Assembly (NCBI RefSeq): GCF_030272615.1
Contig: NC_081412.1
Location: forward strand, 25,884,501 to 25,948,500
Origin: Cryptomeria japonica
Lineage: Eukaryota > Streptophyta > Pinopsida > Cupressales > Cupressaceae
DNA: 64,000 nucleotides
Direction of reading: 5' to 3'
Both the position numbers and the translations under genes were made by a program. Positions 46,222-57,356 of this stretch are shown here, piece after piece. Each line of letters starts with the position of its first letter. Position 1 is the first letter of the stretch. The notes below the pieces were generated by a model that saw only the letters and a program-made list of their open reading frames with translations, did no database searches and was not told the DNA's origin.

Positions 46222-47717
46222 TGTTGGCATTATAACAGACAATAAGAGATTGTTGGCATTTCAATTAGGATATTGAGAAGGTTGTTGATAATTATGGATA
46301 TAACTGATTAAGGATGTTTACTATCTTCACAATATTATTTTGTCATTGATGTCAAGAAATTGATTTTCTGATTTAGTATGATGTTGCCATATCTTAAGAA
46401 GTATGTTTTGAAGAGAATTAAGATGTCGATAAAAGACACAGAAATAATGTGATGAATAAGGGGAGGAATAAGTTGTTCAATGGGCAACTATTACCGAGTT
46501 AGACAATGATGAGATCATGTTGTTTAGATTGTTTTGATATCCTACATATGCTATTGTTTGTAAGGTTAATACTATACTATGTTACCAAGCAAGGAACCTA
46601 GTCGATAAACCCTAAGGTTATTACTATTAGTTAATGAAGGTGGAATGTCTACCAAGTGAAGTTTAGTATTTACCGAGTTGCAATCGAGTAATAACAGAAT
46701 GCATTGGATGTATACATGCGTTATTTAATGATGGAAGTTGATGAGCTGGTTATGATTAAATGATTGATACAATGTGTATGAAGTTTGTTAAGGATCTATG
46801 GCAATGGAAGATCGACAGGAAGATCTACAGCTTAGATTGAAATGCAATACCCTAGCACAAGTTCCAAGAAATGTATGCAAGTTCCAAGGCAAGGTAAAAC
46901 ATTTTCCGATCGAAAGATACATTGAACCCGGTCAAGTTTGAAGATCCGATGGCTAAGATTGATCATGGGAAATGTGATCAAGGAGATTAAGTGGTCAGAA
47001 AATTGTTTATAAATAAGGAACTGTTGATAAACAATATATGTAGGCAAGTGTAAGCACAAGGATGCTACATAGTGATTACCGATCACAGAAGCTTGAAGAC
47101 CTATTTGAATAACAGAGTAAGGAGCCCAACAAAGGGACAAGATAAGTCCTATGACTAGATTGTATTGAGGAAAGAAGAATCTACTTTAGCATTTTAGATG
47201 CAAAGTTGCAGACATACTCATTACTATTGTTTATTTGTAAGTGACAGAAAATCTCTTAACCGAGTAGACTTAACAATCTTATTTGTAAATCCTCTAGCAA
47301 GGTGACATTTTGATTGAGTGTTTGAAACCCTTTAACAAGGTCACTTCTAACAAAGTGAAGATCCTAACAGATCTGAGGGAAATCCCTTAACCGAGTCACA
47401 TCTAGCAATGTGTTTGTAATCTTTAACAAGATTTGCTTTTAACCGAGCATACTCTAGAAGAGTATATTTCTTAGTGGGTCCGAAATCCCATAGTGGTTTT
47501 TCCCTATTTGGGTTTCCACGTTAAATCTAGTGTTGAATGTGTTGTGATGTTATCTATTTATGAGTTTGCATGTTTTACAGTTTTGGTTACATATATCTAT
47601 TAAAGCTACCGAGGTTGAATCTGTTGATTTCATGGAGGTTTAAGTTTGTATGATTCACCTCCCCTCTCATCTTGTTAGCTTGACATCTGTACTTAACAAT
47701 TAGTATCAGAACTATCA
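46222..47717 (+). repeat. Copia B 3' LTR
   Basis: A 1496 bp LTR ending AACTATCA before TAAAG. It has a single telo-box unit (46594-46616) where the 5' LTR has two, which explains most of the length difference. Confidence 0.92.
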
Positions 47718-49249
47718 TAAAGATGTTGCTAAATCTTGCAAAGATGAAAATTAAATGAGAGCTATGGAAGAAGAATTAGATCAAATTCAGAAGAATAACA
47801 CATGGGAGCTTGTGCCTAGACCTAGAGATAAGAATGTGATAGGTACTAAATGGATATTCAAGAATAAATTGAATGAAGTCAGTGAAGTTGTTAGAAATAA
47901 AGAAAGATTGGTATGCAAAGGATATTCACATAAAGAAGGAATTGATTATGAGGAGACTTTTGCTCTAATGGCCAGACTTGAAGTTGTTAGACTGTTGCTT
48001 GCATATGCTGCCTATAAAGATTTCAAAGTATATGAGATGGATGTCAAATCTGCCTTTTTGAATGGTGATCTTGAGGAAGAAGTCTACATTGAGCAACTTG
48101 ATGGATTTTCATTATCAGATGATGGAGACATGGTATGTGAATTGAAGAAATCTCTTTATGGATTGAAACAATCCCCTAGAGCTTGGTATGCTAGATTGGA
48201 TTTAAGTATTTGTTGAAATTGGGATTTAATAAAGGGACTGTTGATAGTAATCTGTACTTTAAGATTGAAAATGATAACATATTAATTGTTGAAGTCTTTA
48301 TTGATGATATTATCTTTGGAGGTGATGATGACTTGAGCATGAAGTTTGTTGGTGATATTCAAAAGGAATTTGAGATGCCTATGATAGGTGAGATGATATT
48401 TTTCTTAGGATTGCAAATTTCATAGACTGGAAAAGGTATCTTTATATCTCAAACAAAATATGTGAAGGAATTGTTGAAGAAGTTTGGGTTAGATGACTCC
48501 AAACCGATTGGAACTCTTATGGTGACTAGTTGCAAATTATCTAAGAATGATGTATCTTCGAAAGCTAATCAGAGTTTGTATAGGTCTATGGTTGGTGGAC
48601 TGCTATATCTTACTCAGACTAAGCTAGACATTATGCATGTTGTGTGCATGGCTGCTAGATATCAAGCTGATCTGAAAGAGATTCATGAAACCGTTGTTAA
48701 GAGAATATTCATATACTTGAAGGGAACTGTGGATTATGGTTTGTGGTGTCGGAGGAATGATGATTTCATGTTATGTGATTACATTGATGCTGATTAGGCT
48801 GCTGATTTTGGTGACCGGAAGAGTACCTTCGGTGGTGCTTTCTTTTTGGGTAAGAAGTTGGTTTCATGGGCTAGTAAGAAACAAGATTCATTGTCCCTAT
48901 CTATTGTTGAAGCTGAGTACATTGTTGCTACTAGTAGCTGCACTCAAGTAGTTTGGATGAAGCAAATGTTGAAAGATATCAGAGTTATCTATGATGAGCC
49001 TATTGTTATATACTATGATAATTTCAATATTGTTAATATGTCAAAGAATTTGCTGCAACATTTAAAGACTAAACATGTTTCAATCAAATATCATTAGTTG
49101 AGGGGGAAAGTCAGTGAAGAGGAAGTGAAGTTGGAATATATGTTTACAAAGGAATAGATTGCTAATATTTTCACTAAGCCTTTGCCTATAGATACATTTG
49201 TCTATTTGAGAGACAAGTTAGGGGTATCCACCCCTCCTGATGAGAACTA
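47718..49249 (+). pseudogene. Copia D reverse transcriptase and RNase H
   Basis: The D pol resumes after the second TAAAG. RT has [38 protein letters not shown] and [15 protein letters not shown]. After a frameshift near 48205 comes an intact catalytic FIDDIIFGG. The connection segment has TKYVKELLKKFGLDDSKPIG. RNase H has YIDAD, a TAG in place of Trp at 48796, then DRKSTFGGAFFLGKKLVSW, and ends IFTKPLPIDTFVYLRDKLG. Other stops are at 48423, 49096 and 49156. The stop before Met-Arg-Ala-Met-Glu-Glu (47756) also stands at a Trp position. Confidence 0.9.
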
Positions 49250-49539
49250 GATGCATTGAGTTGCAGCAATATGGTGGATCTTAGAGCCTTATCTTTCTAT
49301 TTGGATTGATGAGTTGGTGTTTCTCCTCTAGTGGAGTAGTCTGGTTATGTGTTTAATGGGGAGAGTGATTTTGGTTTTCTATTTTGAGATCTTTGGCATT
49401 TTTGTCAAAGGGGGAGAGAAGCATGTGAAAAAGAGATTTATCTGCTTCATCTTAGGGGGAGTTTGTTAGAGATGTTTTCTTTCTTTGCATTGGTTGTTTT
49501 TCACATTCATATGTTGCCATCAATGCCAAAGGGGGAGAT
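49250..49539 (+). other. Copia D 3' untranslated region and polypurine tracts
   Basis: GTCAAAGGGGGAGAG lies near 49405-49419, TTAGGGGGAGTTT near 49453, and the LTR-adjacent AAAGGGGGAGA at 49528-49538. No ORF is present. Confidence 0.8.
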
Positions 49540-50816
49540 TGTTAGACATTTTTACTACTAGGATATGTTGTTGTCATTAATGTTAACATATTCCTGCTTT
49601 GGTGATTGCACATTGGCTCATTGCGATCATGGTTTGGTGTATGGAGTATTTCTAGTATCACTATATTCTTTTGTACTGGTGTTGGTGATTTAGTTTTGCA
49701 GTTTGTTTTTCTGATCAGTGCTTTGTAGAGCTCAATATTTCCTTTGGTATATTCTGATGTGATCAGCTCAAGATCTGAGATTTTGGGATGGTCTTGTGTA
49801 TCTTCATTTCAGATGGTTCGTGATTTGGTTCTCTGCAAGTTATCTTTCTTCATGACAGTTGTTGTTGTTTGAGTGTTCTTGAGTTTCAAATGTTGACAGA
49901 TGAAGATTTGATAAGTGGTGTTGGTGAAGCTGTTACTAATGATTCTAACGTGCTTGTTGGTGTTTCCTAATCATGTCCTATTTGTCTTGATGTCTGCATT
50001 GATCGTTGTGTGAGTTTTTGGTGATTTTACTGAGCTGGTGATGTTCTTCGTGTTATGTGGTTTTCTTGGTGGTGTAGCGTGTTGCGATTGATCTTGGCAT
50101 GATTTCTGGTGGTGTTGCGTGTTTGGAGACTTGAATTAGGTCCATTTTATGTCACGTAAATCATTATATTGGTGTGGTGGTTGATCTTTGTATTGTGTGA
50201 TGTAATTTTGTAACTGTGATTTGAGGGTTTAGACGATCTTGTTGTCAAGGTTGATGAATTGTATAAATAGGTGATATTGTCATGTAAAATAGATATCAAG
50301 GTTGTGTCTACATTATCAGAGAGTGATGCATGTGCGAACAAGGATTATTCTTTTGATGTAGTGAATTGAGGAGAAATTAGTGTTGCAGAGCAGACAATTG
50401 TGCTTAACATGAACTATCATTAGGCATTTGGAGATGCTATTATTGCAGTTCATTCTTGCTAGATTGTAGTTTGAATCTTGTTGTAAGTCAGTGAGAATTC
50501 CTTGAGGGTTGTAACCTTCCGGGTCCTTATGTTTTGAGCAGTGATCTCTAGGCAGTGTGTCTAAATATATGTGCATTCCCCATTGTAATATTTTCATATA
50601 CTACTGCAGAGTATCATCTTATTGTGGGTAGGTTCCCACCATGGTTTTTCCCTTAACTGGGTTTTCCACGTCAAAATCTTGGTGTTGTGTGTTGTGTTAT
50701 CAATTTTCTTATCTTTGTTATTGCTGCAGTTTATCAAATTTGTTTTTGTGATTAGATCTGGTGAAAAATAATTCACCTCCCCACCTCTCAGTTTTCTCTC
50801 ATTGTTGTTGCCAACA
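49540..50816 (+). repeat. Copia D 3' LTR
   Basis: A 1277 bp LTR, TGTTAGACAT...TTGCCAACA, matching 15312-16567. The C-run before the end is shortened to CACCTCCCCACCTCTCAG. Confidence 0.88.
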
Positions 50817-51254
50817 CTTACCAAACCTATGAGCACAAAAAAGTTTACTTGGTGCATAATGGTCATGGGTCTTGTTACTTGTACTTAGTCACAAGGTCTT
50901 CACTTAGTGAACCTGGGTTATAGCACATGCATTCATGGCATACTAAAGAATCCCCGTATTTTCAAAAATTATTGCCCTAAAATCCTTTTTTGTCACCCCC
51001 TCCCAATACACTATTCAAATTAAAACCCTCCCAATTTTCACTAGATATTACATTTTTCCATAGCTTGAATTAAAAACCCCCTATTTTCACTAGATAGGCA
51101 ATATATTGAGCTTATTTTTGGGGATATTAAACCCCACAATATGAATGCACGTGATATAATATTGTCTACACAGTGAAGCCCCAATGTACTTAGTTGATTT
51201 ATGGTTATGTATTCCTATGGGTGTATTTACAATGTATAATGTCAAGAGGGAGAA
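50817..51254 (+). pseudogene. Copia H polyprotein tail, 3' untranslated region and polypurine tract
   Basis: The start reads LTKPMSTKKF, the final box of copia RNase H (the TKPLS-type motif), which closes the H frame left at 15290. A few residues seem to be missing at the join. Coding is not recognisable after about 50900. The rest is AT-rich with a partly repeated TTTTCACTAGATA motif (51036 and 51086). AAGAGGGAGAA at 51244-51254 is the polypurine tract before the H 3' LTR. Confidence 0.75.
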
Positions 51255-52249
51255 TGTTGAGTTTTAGGTACCATCAACCTTGTAAAACAATTTATTTAAT
51301 AATTTTCCTAATACTTTTTTTAATTCACCCATAAAGGATGGAGGGTTTCACTGGTAGAGGTAATTTATGTTTTACCAACCTTGGTAATTGTATATTTACA
51401 GGTAGACATTTACTAGGTTACTATTTTCTACACAATCATCAAAGTAAAGGTAATTTTGGTGTCCGCCTTTGGAATTTAATATTTTGGAGGTTTATGACAT
51501 TTTTCATAATTTGTAAGAGCATTCATAACAATTATGACAATTGTCATAAGATGTTATGACAACTATGAGAATATTAATGATATTTTTCATAAGTTGTAAG
51601 AGAAATCATGACATTTATGACAATTGTCATAAGATGCTATGACAACTATGATAACATTTATGGCATTTGTCATAAGTTGTAAGAGCATTCATGGTAGTTA
51701 TGACAATTGTCATAAAATGCCATGCCAACTATGACAATGTTTATGAGAAATCTTTTCTATTTTGGAAAGATACCTTATGACAATTATAAGAGAATTTGTA
51801 TAAGTTATTCATGGGTCAAGTTGATGATTCCAAGGAGGTTTTCATGTAGGGGTCATATTGAATTTTACTATGGTAATTTGGAACCTTTTTTTGGCCCATG
51901 GTAATGTTTTGTGGTGGTATTGTGAGCCCCCATGGGTCTATATATTGAGAGAATGAGTTGGAGACAAGCATTAGTTTGTTCAAGTTTTCTTTTGTAGGGG
52001 TTTTTCTACTAGATTGAAAACTGATTGGAGTTTGAGAGTTGTATTGTAGTTTCATATTGTTGATAATACAAGTCTTTCATCTCTTCTTGGTGGAATTTTT
52101 TCGAAAGGGTTTCTCCACTAAAGTTTTTTGTTATGTGTTGATCTTTTATGGTGTTATTGATTTCATTATTATAGCTATCTTATTTATATTTATTAAACGT
52201 AGATAAATTCAATTTATGATTAATTTCAAGCTACATGTATTTTCATTCA
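51255..52249 (+). repeat. Copia H 3' LTR
   Basis: About 995 bp starting TGTTGAGTTTTAGG after the polypurine tract. A TATATATT box lies at 51938-51946. The end is placed at ...TTTTCATTCA because gypsy sequence starts at 52250. No 5' LTR is in the window to confirm this. Confidence 0.75.
51500..51748 (+). repeat. Three tandem units of about 83 bp in the H LTR
   Basis: Units at about 51500-51581, 51582-51664 and 51665-51748. Each has CATAAGTTGTAAGAG-like and ATGACAATTGTCAT sequences, the latter a perfect 14 bp palindrome. They lie upstream of the TATA box, in the position of LTR enhancers. Confidence 0.85.
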
Positions 52250-53112
52250 CCTCTTCTTTTCTAGCATTATGGTCTTGACATCTCTGAAGAACTTTCTCAA
52301 AATTGGCTAATGTTTCTTAATAGGCATCACCATATGTGGTGAATTCATTCATATAAACTTACAAGTAGTCATGTACCAAGTTTGAGAAAAGGTTGAATGC
52401 TACCCTTTGAAATGTAGCAGTAGCATTGCAAAGGCCAAAAGGTGGGATTTCATATACATATGTATCCCAAGGACAAGTAAATGTTGTTTTGTCTTGATCC
52501 TCTAGTGCAATCCTTATCTAATATAGCCACTAAAACCATCCAAAAAATGAAAAAAAAATACTGACTAAAGAGTCTAGTATTTGATCAATTAAAAGAAGAG
52601 GAAAGTGATCCTTTCTTGTTGTTGAGTTGAGTTCTCTATAATACACATAGACTCCCCACTTCCCTCATTTTTTAGGAACAATGACTAGAGGTGAGACCCA
52701 CTAGCTATCAAAGATTGGGTATATAAATCTAGCATCTAGTATCATCTACATCTATATCTTTAAAATTTCTCTTACATCAAGGTTCATCCTCCTTTGAGTT
52801 TGACTTACTGGTCTTCAATCCTCTTTAATGTATATCTTGTGTGTGCAAATATTTGGATCAAGGCCCTTAATATCATCAAATTCCTAGGAAAAATTGTCAT
52901 GTGATCCTATAACATGGAAATTAGTTGTGTCTAATGTTGTTGATCAATTTTGTTGTTTATATTAAGATGCTTTCTAGGTGTGGTCTCCAATTGGGTAGTG
53001 AATAGACTCATGGAGCAACATTTAGGGATGACATATTCACATCATAATTATGGGGTAGCATCTTATGAAGTAAATGTGTAGCAAATAGATAGTTCTTGCA
53101 TACACCTAAAAA
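52250..53112 (-). pseudogene. Athila-like Ty3/gypsy reverse transcriptase fragment
   Basis: On the minus strand, with stops, it reads EFDDIKGLDPNICTHKIYIK, then QRRMN, WVSPLVIVPKK, YYRELNSTTRKDHFPLLLID, and TTFTCPWDTYVYEIPPFGLC followed by NATATFQRVAFNLF. These are the RT N-terminal half and fingers of an Athila-type gypsy element, before the catalytic box. The left end at 52250 is the junction with H; the part upstream of RT (above about 53000) is not recognisable. It is cut at 53113 by the G2 LTR. Probably the oldest sequence in the window. Confidence 0.8.
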
Positions 53113-54124
53113 TGGTCTGAAGATAATTAATTAAATAAGCAATTATTTAATTAATCCTCCTTCCCAATTTAATTGAATTCACTAAGCAATTTGATTAAAT
53201 TTTCCTTTTCATCTGCTTATTAATAAATCTAATGATTTATTTAATAGGTTCATTTCATTTCATCCCCTTTAATTAATTAATTCCCCCCATCAAATTCATT
53301 TCTTTTAAATCCTAATTAATTAAAACAAATCAAATTCACGAGTTGTTGAGATTAATTAGCCTTTTCCCATTATTTGAATTTTTAAATTCAAATTCTCCTA
53401 ACTTCTACCACTCCTGAACCTAACCATTCCTAAACCTAACCCATTCTACCTACCACCATGTCCCCTTTCATCCAACATCTTCTCGAACCTTTGTGACACT
53501 TGTCACTAAGTGTCCCCTTTCATCCTACTCCTCCTAGAAGCCTCTTGACACTTGTCACCTTAGAGATGACAGATGTTCCCTTTAATCCAACCCCCTTTGC
53601 CATCCTCCTCCAATTTAACCATTGATATCTTCAGATTAATCTTGACCGTTGATTCTTGCCACATCACCCCAAACCTTGGAAAATCCTATAAATAGACCTC
53701 ATTTTGGAGTAATATTGGTCCCAATTTCATATCATGATTGCATCCCATCTCATTCTCATCTTATGCATTGTTATTATAGTCATCTAGCTTATAGTTTATT
53801 AGTTTTAGCAATGTTATCATGCTCAATTTTAGCTTAAATCTTAGATTAATCATGCTAGATCAATCATTCATGTAGCTTAATCATGCTATTCTTGCTAAGA
53901 TCATGCATTTTCATCTGTCAAATCCTCCATCTAGGTGTAGTCAAGTCACTGGAATATGCATAATCAGATCTGAGAGCATTTTTCATACTCGCATTTACTA
54001 GGAGGCAATAAGTTGATTAGCTATGGTTTTGTCTTTCTTTGATTTAAATCTTCTAACCATGCTTGTAATAATTTATTGAGTGCATTGTATTTGCAAATAC
54101 AGGTACACTTCACAGAGCATGACA
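53113..54124 (+). repeat. G2 5' LTR
   Basis: About 1012 bp, TGGTCTGAAG...GAGCATGACA. The start is inferred, since no partner LTR is visible. TATAAATA lies at 53687-53694. A 12 bp inverted repeat (TTAATTAAATAA) lies near 53127-53155, recalling the solo LTR in D. Confidence 0.7.
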
Positions 54125-54127
54125 TTT

Positions 54128-54144
54128 TGGCACCCACCGTGGGG
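54128..54144 (+). other. G2 primer-binding site
   Basis: TGGCACCCACCGTGGGG, close to the TGGCGCCCACCGTGGGG site common in Tat-lineage gypsy elements, with one G-to-A change. It lies three bases after the LTR. Confidence 0.82.
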
Positions 54145-54213
54145 CAGAAATCATCATTTTCGGCCTCTTAATCTTCAGCAAACTTCATCTCTGTTCAGCT
54201 CTAGTTCAGATAT

Positions 54214-54509
54214 TCATACGAGATTCCTTTTTAGCTCGTACAAACTCCCTTTTAGCCCAGGATGACACTTCATCCTGACTCGTACGAGTCCATTTTCCTT
54301 GTCGTATGAGGTATAAATTCATGTCGTATGAGTTCAATTGATAGTAAATCATGTTTCTTACGAGTTGATTTTCACTGTTGTAATAGAGCTAATTCTGTTT
54401 TGTACGAATTTATGGCTTCAAAATCTTATGTCGTACAAGTCTGCTTTTATTCCTATGTGAAATCTAAATTTGTGTCGTACTAACTAGTAAATCATGTCAT
54501 ACGAGTTTT
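54214..54509 (+). repeat. Dispersed TGTCGTACGAGT-like motif, cluster 1
   Basis: About ten degenerate copies spaced 20-60 bases apart, for example TCATACGAGAT at 54214, ACTCGTACGAGTC at 54278 (palindrome), TGTCGTATGAG at 54300 and ATGTCGTATGAGTT at 54321. Others include TCTTACGAGTT at 54356 and GTCATACGAGTT near 54496. Confidence 0.75.
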
Positions 54510-55724
54510 TGCATCTCTGATTTTTTGATAAATTGCAAGTTAGAATTTTCAAGTTTGTCTATACGTTGGTAATTTGCATTTTTGAAGGCCTTCTGGTCAT
54601 TTTTAGCCCTTGAAAACTTTCAAAATCTCATCTACAACTCTTGGAGACCTTTCCAATGAGTTAAACGGTTCATAATTTCGAGTCCCGAGCATAAAGTTAT
54701 GCCTATTTGAAGTTAGGATAAAATTTCATATAGTTTTTTCTGAAAATTTCGTAGTTCGGATCACTAATGCTAATCTTGTTATGTCCATGAGATGTTTGCA
54801 GCCTAACTCTTTTCTGCAGGATGCTTGTCAAAGAAAAATTCAAAACACAATCATGACTACTAATGGATCTATTTTGCAGGTTGCCTAAGGATTCAACAAA
54901 AACTTTGTGTATTCTTTAAGATTTTTAGGCACACTTCAATTTGGGCTTAAAGAAATGAACTATTATGTCTTATGTGCTTGTGATGATAGGTGAGTATGCT
55001 CTCACCTTTCTTAGGTTATCAGAAAGCTAGACTCATCTTTTTGCTTTCATTAGTGCATTTCTTTAGCAGGCCTGCCCTCCCGAGGAGTTATTAACTCTTA
55101 GCCCTTAAGGCCGGTGAGAGGGGAACGACCTAAGTGGGAATGGCTAACGCCAAGTAATCCAACCCACTATAAAATAAATGTGTTTTTGATAAAAATCAAA
55201 GCAACGACAGTGCTCGGGAATAACTCTCCTTCGTACCTTCAGGTATATCAAACCTTGGTTTTCAAGGCTGGGAGACCTCTTAATTGAGTTTATACCCTGA
55301 CACGTCGAATGGATCCCTTACCAGTACTAGTTAAAATAGAAGCTACCTGATTCACCTCCGATAGGGTGATAATCTTTGTGCAAGAGAGATAGTAACTCTC
55401 CCAAGACACTTGTCATATCATGCCCCCATTAGTGTTTGGAGTTAGATAATACGACATTGAGAATCCATTGCGTGAGATTCAACGGCCATATTCTGATTAG
55501 TTATTGGGTGTGTATCTAAGTCAGCAAGCAAAGGTTTTCATTCTCAGCCAACTTCCTTAGGGTTTAGCTTGATTGGAGTCATTTATCACATCATGTGTTT
55601 GTTGTGTATGCATCTCTAAATGAGAAAATCAGACACCTAAAAACTTGAAAACATCAGCAAAACACCATCAGAATTCAAAGATCAAAATCAGAAAAACAAA
55701 CACTTTTTACCATTCTCTGCAACC

Positions 55725-55962
55725 TGTCGTACGAGCTTTAATTCTCTATATCATGAGTCATAATCTCTGTCAGAGGAGTTAACTTGCATAAAATCATTTG
55801 TCGTACTATTTGCTATCCTGTGTCGTACGAGTCATTTGTTTTGTCATAAGGTCTATAATCCCAAGTCGTAAGAGTTGTTGCTGTTTATATGAAAAACTCT
55901 ATTTTTTCATGTAGCTTTGTATCTTGTGTCATCCTAAGTTGAATCTTATGTCATACGAAACT
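55725..55962 (+). repeat. Dispersed TGTCGTACGAGT-like motif, cluster 2
   Basis: About eight degenerate copies, for example TGTCGTACGAGC at 55725, TTGTCGTACTAT at 55798, TGTGTCGTACGAGTC at 55820, AAGTCGTAAGAGTT at 55863 and ATGTCATACGAAACT at 55948. It lies about 1.2 kb after cluster 1. Confidence 0.75.
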
Positions 55963-56675
55963 CTGCATCTATCATTCCAAAGTTGTGTCCTGCATGCCTG
56001 TTTCAGATTTATCATTTCTGCCTAATCAATTTGCAATAAACATAAACACCTGTTATCTATCAATACGTGCTTAGATTGTTTGCTTGGTTTGCTTGGTCAA
56101 GTTATCATCCATCAAAATCAGACTCTAGAAGATAAACACCCCAAGATTTTCAAGTGCTCACCCTTAACAAGTTCAAGATCTAAACATCTCAAAGTGCATT
56201 ATCACCCTCTTTGATAAACTGATCACTCAAACATATTTTCTCATCAGGATCAATCATCTCACAAAACTGAAACGTTTGGTCAGGATAATCTTGTCCCACA
56301 TCGTAGGATATATTGTTCCTACTGTACTTGGTTCTTATCAAATCACCATCATTGCACTCCTAGATAGAAGATCAAAAAACTTGCAAACTTTTAAACACTT
56401 GAATCATCTTATCGTGTCATATCATTCTAGCATATCTACCTTGGCAATTGATCACTTACCCAAAACAACATTTAGACAATCGAACCCCTCAAATGGAAAC
56501 AAAAACATTTGAAATAGCTGAAAACCGTATCAACATGACATACCAAAGCAAAACACAAGAAGAAGACATAACAAACCAGCATATCAGAGAAATCAAACAG
56601 CTTCAGAATCAAAATCCAACTATGTTAAAACCTCACAAGGATTGAAACACATCTCAAAAGAAAGGTGGCTCTTTT

Positions 56676-57347
56676 ATGCACCTCTTAAAGAGATCCCTAA
56701 AGGATTTGGCTAAAGAAGATCAAAATCGTGCACCCATATCTAGCAATGATCCATCCATCCATAAGAAAAATGACTCTCCAAAGGCATCTATTCCTACACC
56801 TCTTGAAATCTTGCAAGAACCTTCCATAGCATCCTTGCCAAACAATGCATCCAAAGCTAAAGTTCCCCAAGCGATATCCATAATGGCCATCAAACCTATT
56901 TCAGAGGATCCTATTCAAAGCTCATCTCCTTCATATCCAAACATTGATTCATTGCAAAATCCCCATAGCGCTTCCTTGCAAATCAAAGTCCTCATTCATA
57001 GAATGCTTGTTAAACATGTCCTAATAGATGGGGGAGCGGGATTGAACATTTTCTCTATGAATCTTGTTCGTGCTCTAGGCTATTCAGAAGAGGTAGTTGA
57101 TCCCCTAGAAAAGATCAAAATTAAAACCTATGACGAAGAAGAACATTACTCTAAAGGAATTGTGATACTACCAATCAGGGTGGGACCTTTACAAAAAGAT
57201 ACAACATGCCAAGTTTTAGACTTGGACCTTCCATATAACATACTCTTAGGGAGACCATGGATACATGATATGCAAGATATGCCATCAACAAGTCATCAGT
57301 GCTTAAAATTCCCCTACAATGGGCAGGAAATCACAATATCAGCATAA
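56676..57347 (+). pseudogene. G2 aspartic protease
   Basis: The open frame begins MHLLKRSLKDLAKEDQN, an unassigned Gag/protease junction. Protease spans about 56985-57340. It has VLIDGGAGLNIFSMNLVRAL, where Asp-Gly-Gly takes the place of Asp-Ser/Thr-Gly, as is common in Tat elements. It then has CQVLDLDLPYNILLGRPWIH and PSTSHQCLKFPYNG, both typical of the lineage. The enzyme would cut the polyprotein. The frame ends with TAA at 57345 and continues, after a short gap, as the linker. Domain order and motifs make the call secure. Confidence 0.85.
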
Positions 57348-57356
57348 TCAAATCCA

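Larger units (their letters stand above)
40093..47717 (+). mobile_element. Copia element B (same family as A), full length
   Basis: A 7625 bp element with LTRs at 40093-41612 and 46222-47717. It is flanked by TAAAG at 40088-40092 and 47718-47722. It sits between the D integrase and RT. It shares LTR, leader and protein sequence with A along the full length. Gag is uninterrupted for 411 codons, but pol has many stops and about seven frameshifts. Confidence 0.94.
15291..50816 (+). mobile_element. Copia element D (Sirevirus-like), split by nested insertions
   Basis: About 7.1 kb of copia sequence spread over 35.5 kb. The pieces are LTR and gag start 15291-16816, gag end 36323-37183, protease-integrase 38464-40092, RT to LTR 47718-50816. 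Both LTRs come out at 1277 bp with the boundaries chosen. Removing E, the solo LTR and B rejoins gag-pol at each place. The outer junctions with H are poor: flanks CAGAA and CTTAC do not match, and the first 20-30 bases of the 5' LTR differ strongly from the 3' LTR. The left boundary is therefore uncertain by about 20 bases. Confidence 0.85.
1..52249 (+). mobile_element. Copia element H, outer host of most of the window (left end outside)
   Basis: An old Ty1/copia element whose pieces are scattered over 52 kb by later insertions. The pieces are 1-664, 1040-1244, 15226-15290, 50817-51254 and a 3' LTR at 51255-52249. Read in order they give the end of reverse transcriptase, RNase H, a polypurine tract and the LTR. 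The 5' LTR, gag, protease and integrase lie left of the window. TRIM and Gy each interrupt the RNase H gene with a perfect 5 bp duplication, which proves the order of events. The junction with D is less clean. H itself abuts an Athila-like gypsy fragment at 52250 and was probably inserted into it. Confidence 0.8.
54145..56675 (+). other. G2 leader region, non-coding
   Basis: 2.5 kb with no credible gene and no recognisable gag. It contains two clusters of a repeated CGTACGAG-type motif (54214-54509 and 55725-55962). Between them lies a more GC-rich block at about 55070-55420, with CCCGAGGAG, GGCCGGTGAGAGGGGAACG and AGTGCTCGGG segments whose meaning I do not know. A short frame at 56448-56645 (Gln/Lys-rich) may be the end of gag. 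Confidence 0.6.

Noticed and set aside
51722-52055. Small ORFs near the H LTR
   Set aside because: They overlap the LTR and its TATA region and show no protein features.
54214-55962. CRISPR-like or simple satellite array
   Set aside because: Motif copies are short, degenerate and irregularly spaced, in a eukaryotic retroelement leader.
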